NCBI GenBank assembly: GCA_003641675.1 | Contig: QNBI01000066.1 | Span: forward strand, 1 to 8,194 | Origin: Spirochaetota bacterium | Lineage (GTDB): Bacteria > Spirochaetota > Spirochaetia > SZUA-6 | Direction: 5' to 3' | Length of the DNA: 8,194 nt | Part shown: in pieces, positions 6,862-8,194 of the stretch | Position numbering within the stretch: the stretch's first letter is position 1 | Layout of the letters: every line of letters starts with the position of its first letter | The notes under the pieces: model-generated | Told to the model about the DNA's origin: nothing | Databases searched by the model: none | The model's input: the letters and a program-made list of their open reading frames with translations, nothing else | Position numbers and translations under genes: made by a program

Positions 6862-7278
6862 TATGAGTCGGCATTAATTCCATGTTTTTTAACTAATATC
6901 GGAGGCATAATTAGGGCAATACCAGGCTTAACAGCCACAATGGCGGTTGAGCTTTTAACACCTGTAACCTTCGGGATGAAGCCTATTATCGGGCTTGCCC
7001 TCTGCTGATTTTTGGTATCGCAGGTTATTTTCTCGATAAAGCGGGTTTTTCACTTGGTGCTATTGTATTTAGGCTTATCTTAGGCCCTATTGCAGGACTC
7101 GGTTTCAGCCAATCGCTTATAATATCTAAAGGGTTTCCTTTAATCTTTTTTACAAGGCATTAACATAGCTTTGTGGATTTTATTAATTCTTCTTATTCTT
7201 TCGGCTTTTAGAGGCGGCGTATTTAAGAAAGTTCGAAGAAAAGAAGGGAAATCCGGGAGAGATATAGCACGCGAATAA
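6862..7278 (+). pseudogene. tctA: Degraded tctA: membrane subunit of a tripartite tricarboxylate transporter
   Basis: Three short pieces in two alternating frames resemble TctA. The first (about 6862-7008) ends …GGIIRAIPGLTATMAVEL then TPVTFGMKPIIGLAL and TGA; IPGLTATMAV.L..P.TFG is the hallmark near the TctA N-terminus. The second (7002-7163, another frame) reads LLIFGIAGYFLDKAGFSLGA, then LILGPIAG…QSLIISKG and FFTRH, which is the C-terminal region (lG.lGyllrk.g…LGp…qSl.lS.g…F.tRP). The third (about 7162-7278, first frame again) reads IALWILLILLIL followed by a basic tail, the last TctA helix. TctA is normally about 500 residues with many helices; most of the middle is deleted, so only the two ends remain, with a further frameshift near 7161. 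No start codon or ribosome binding site is evident. TctA normally works with TctB and the periplasmic TctC; neither is here. Confidence 0.75.
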
Positions 7279-7299
7279 TATAAATATAGAATTACTTTA

Positions 7300-7327
7300 A
7301 AAAAGCAGGGCTGTTGCTCCGCTTTTT
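7300..7327. terminator. Bidirectional rho-independent terminator
   Basis: AAAAAGC (7300-7306) pairs with GCTTTTT (7321-7327). The interior GGGC (7308-7311) pairs with GCTC (7316-7319) using one G-U wobble, leaving one A-C mismatch and a TGTT loop. The hairpin is flanked by an A-run on the left and a T-run on the right, so it can stop transcripts from both directions. It sits 21 nt behind the end of the tctA relic and beyond the stop of the minus-strand phosphate permease gene, whose terminator it most likely is. Confidence 0.75.
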
Positions 7328-7348
7328 ATTTATTTTGATTATTATTTT

Positions 7349-8194
7349 TTAAAGAAAATGCAGGGAAACAAGACCAATAGAAATAAGCACGGCAATCAAT
7401 GGTGTACCGATCCAACCGAACAGGATGAGCAACAGAGTCTTTAAATTAATTGTCTGTATTCCCTTTAGAATTCCGATACCGAGAACGGCTCCTATTATTG
7501 CCTGTGAGCTTGATGTGGGAACCCCTACAAGCGCAAATACATGGAGCACTATAGAGTGCGCCAGTATTGCAATAAGGGCAGAAAAGGGGTCCAGTTTAAC
7601 AAGGCTCTTCCCAACTGTCATCATAACTCGTTTGCTGAAAGTAACTACGCCCAGGGCAATACTTACTCCTCCGACAAGCGTTGCTCCAAAGAGTGTTAAA
7701 AGACCCACCTTTGCATACACTCCTGTTACATTTGCGACATTATTTGCACCCAGAGCATAGGCTCCGTAGCTTCCCGCTATAAGAAGTGAGGCTTTGATAA
7801 CGTAGTCCCGAGTGAAAATATTCATAGCGATTATATCGAGAAGTTTGGCGAGTACCGGATAAAGAATGAGTGAAAGGACAAGCGCTCCTGTCGGAGTTCC
7901 TACCCATACCAAAGCTACCTTTGTTAAACCTGAAAGGTTCAAATCTCCATGCAAAATACCAATACCAATAATTGCACCTACTGCCGCCTGTGAGGTTGAC
8001 ACCGGAAGTTTTAGAATAGTCATTAATGTCACTGTTAAAGCGGCAGCCAAAGATGAAATAAAGGCAGTGTTTAAAGTCTGTGTTGTAAGCCCGCTTAAAG
8101 TTTTAAGCCCCGCCTGTCCCTCCAGTAGAGCGCCGACTATAACAAAGGAAGCACATAAAATTACAGCTGTCCTGTACCTAATGGTTTTAGATGC
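7349..8194 (-). CDS. PiT-family inorganic phosphate permease (N-terminus beyond the right edge)
   Basis: This is an inner-membrane low-affinity phosphate (or phosphate/cation) symporter. The frame is open to position 8194, giving 281 visible residues, so the TTG at 8050 is internal. Missing at the N-terminus are probably a few dozen residues, including the first GAND motif. Family features are the internal repeat of PVSTSQAAVGAIIGIGIL (from residue 64) and VPTSSSQAIIGAVLGIGIL (from about 225), and the second-half signature GANNVANVTG (149-158) where GAND.AN is usual. Roughly eight hydrophobic helices are visible and the chain ends with a hydrophobic tail and TAA. The related PiT member CysP carries sulfate, so phosphate is likely but not certain. 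A PhoU-like DUF47 partner gene often lies just upstream, which would be outside the window. The gene looks intact where visible. Confidence 0.9.
   Translation of the reverse strand, partial: ASKTIRYRTAVILCASFVIVGALLEGQAGLKTLSGLTTQTLNTAFISSLAAALTVTLMTILKLPVSTSQAAVGAIIGIGILHGDLNLSGLTKVALVWVGTPTGALVLSLILYPVLAKLLDIIAMNIFTRDYVIKASLLIAGSYGAYALGANNVANVTGVYAKVGLLTLFGATLVGGVSIALGVVTFSKRVMMTVGKSLVKLDPFSALIAILAHSIVLHVFALVGVPTSSSQAIIGAVLGIGILKGIQTINLKTLLLILFGWIGTPLIAVLISIGLVSLHFL

Noticed and set aside
6820..7278. Mobile element or attachment site as cause of the relic region
   Set aside because: No transposase fragment, terminal inverted repeats or target duplications could be seen around the remnants.
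7425..7760. Plus-strand open frame of 111 codons opposite the phosphate permease
   Set aside because: It lies wholly antisense to a well-supported PiT gene, has no ribosome binding site and no recognisable features; the same holds for the minus-strand frames opposite the ATPases.

Overview
The window looks like a moderately AT-rich, Gram-negative bacterial chromosome segment dominated by solute transport. My best guess is a spirochaete (Spirochaetota) or a relative. This rests mainly on the binding-protein signal peptide and mature N-terminus (…VVFA|EGNKEAS), a style common in spirochaete ABC solute-binding proteins. It is inference and is not proven here.

Layout. (1) Positions 3-2183, + strand: the 3' end of an AfuB/FbpB-type ABC permease, an ABC ATPase with a TOBE tail, and a TIM-barrel sugar-phosphate isomerase/epimerase of the hydroxypyruvate-isomerase type. 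They are tightly spaced (1 and 14 nt) and form one operon. (2) Positions 2191-6490, + strand: a near-consensus sigma-70 promoter, then a fused two-domain ABC permease, a periplasmic solute-binding protein and a second ABC ATPase. This is a complete iron/aminoethylphosphonate/phosphosugar-class importer, but both permease and binding protein carry one in-frame TGA near their 5' ends. (3) Positions 6541-7278: decayed transporter relics, namely the C-terminal third of a PhnD-like phosphonate/phosphite-binding protein (- strand) and a heavily deleted, frameshifted TctA membrane subunit (+ strand). Their 5' ends abut. (4) Positions 7300-7327: a hairpin that can act as terminator in both directions. 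(5) Positions 7349-8194, - strand: a PiT-family phosphate permease running off the right edge.

How it fits together: transporters of this class take up ferric iron, 2-aminoethylphosphonate, or phosphorylated sugars (as known for AfuABC). An isomerase for small hydroxy-carbonyl/sugar compounds co-transcribed with the first ABC set favours an organic, perhaps phosphorylated, substrate over iron, but this is inference. The second importer is either being lost, is rescued by TGA readthrough or recoding, or contains sequencing/assembly errors. The two TGAs are the most interesting puzzle in the window. I found no mobile element, CRISPR array, tRNA or rRNA.
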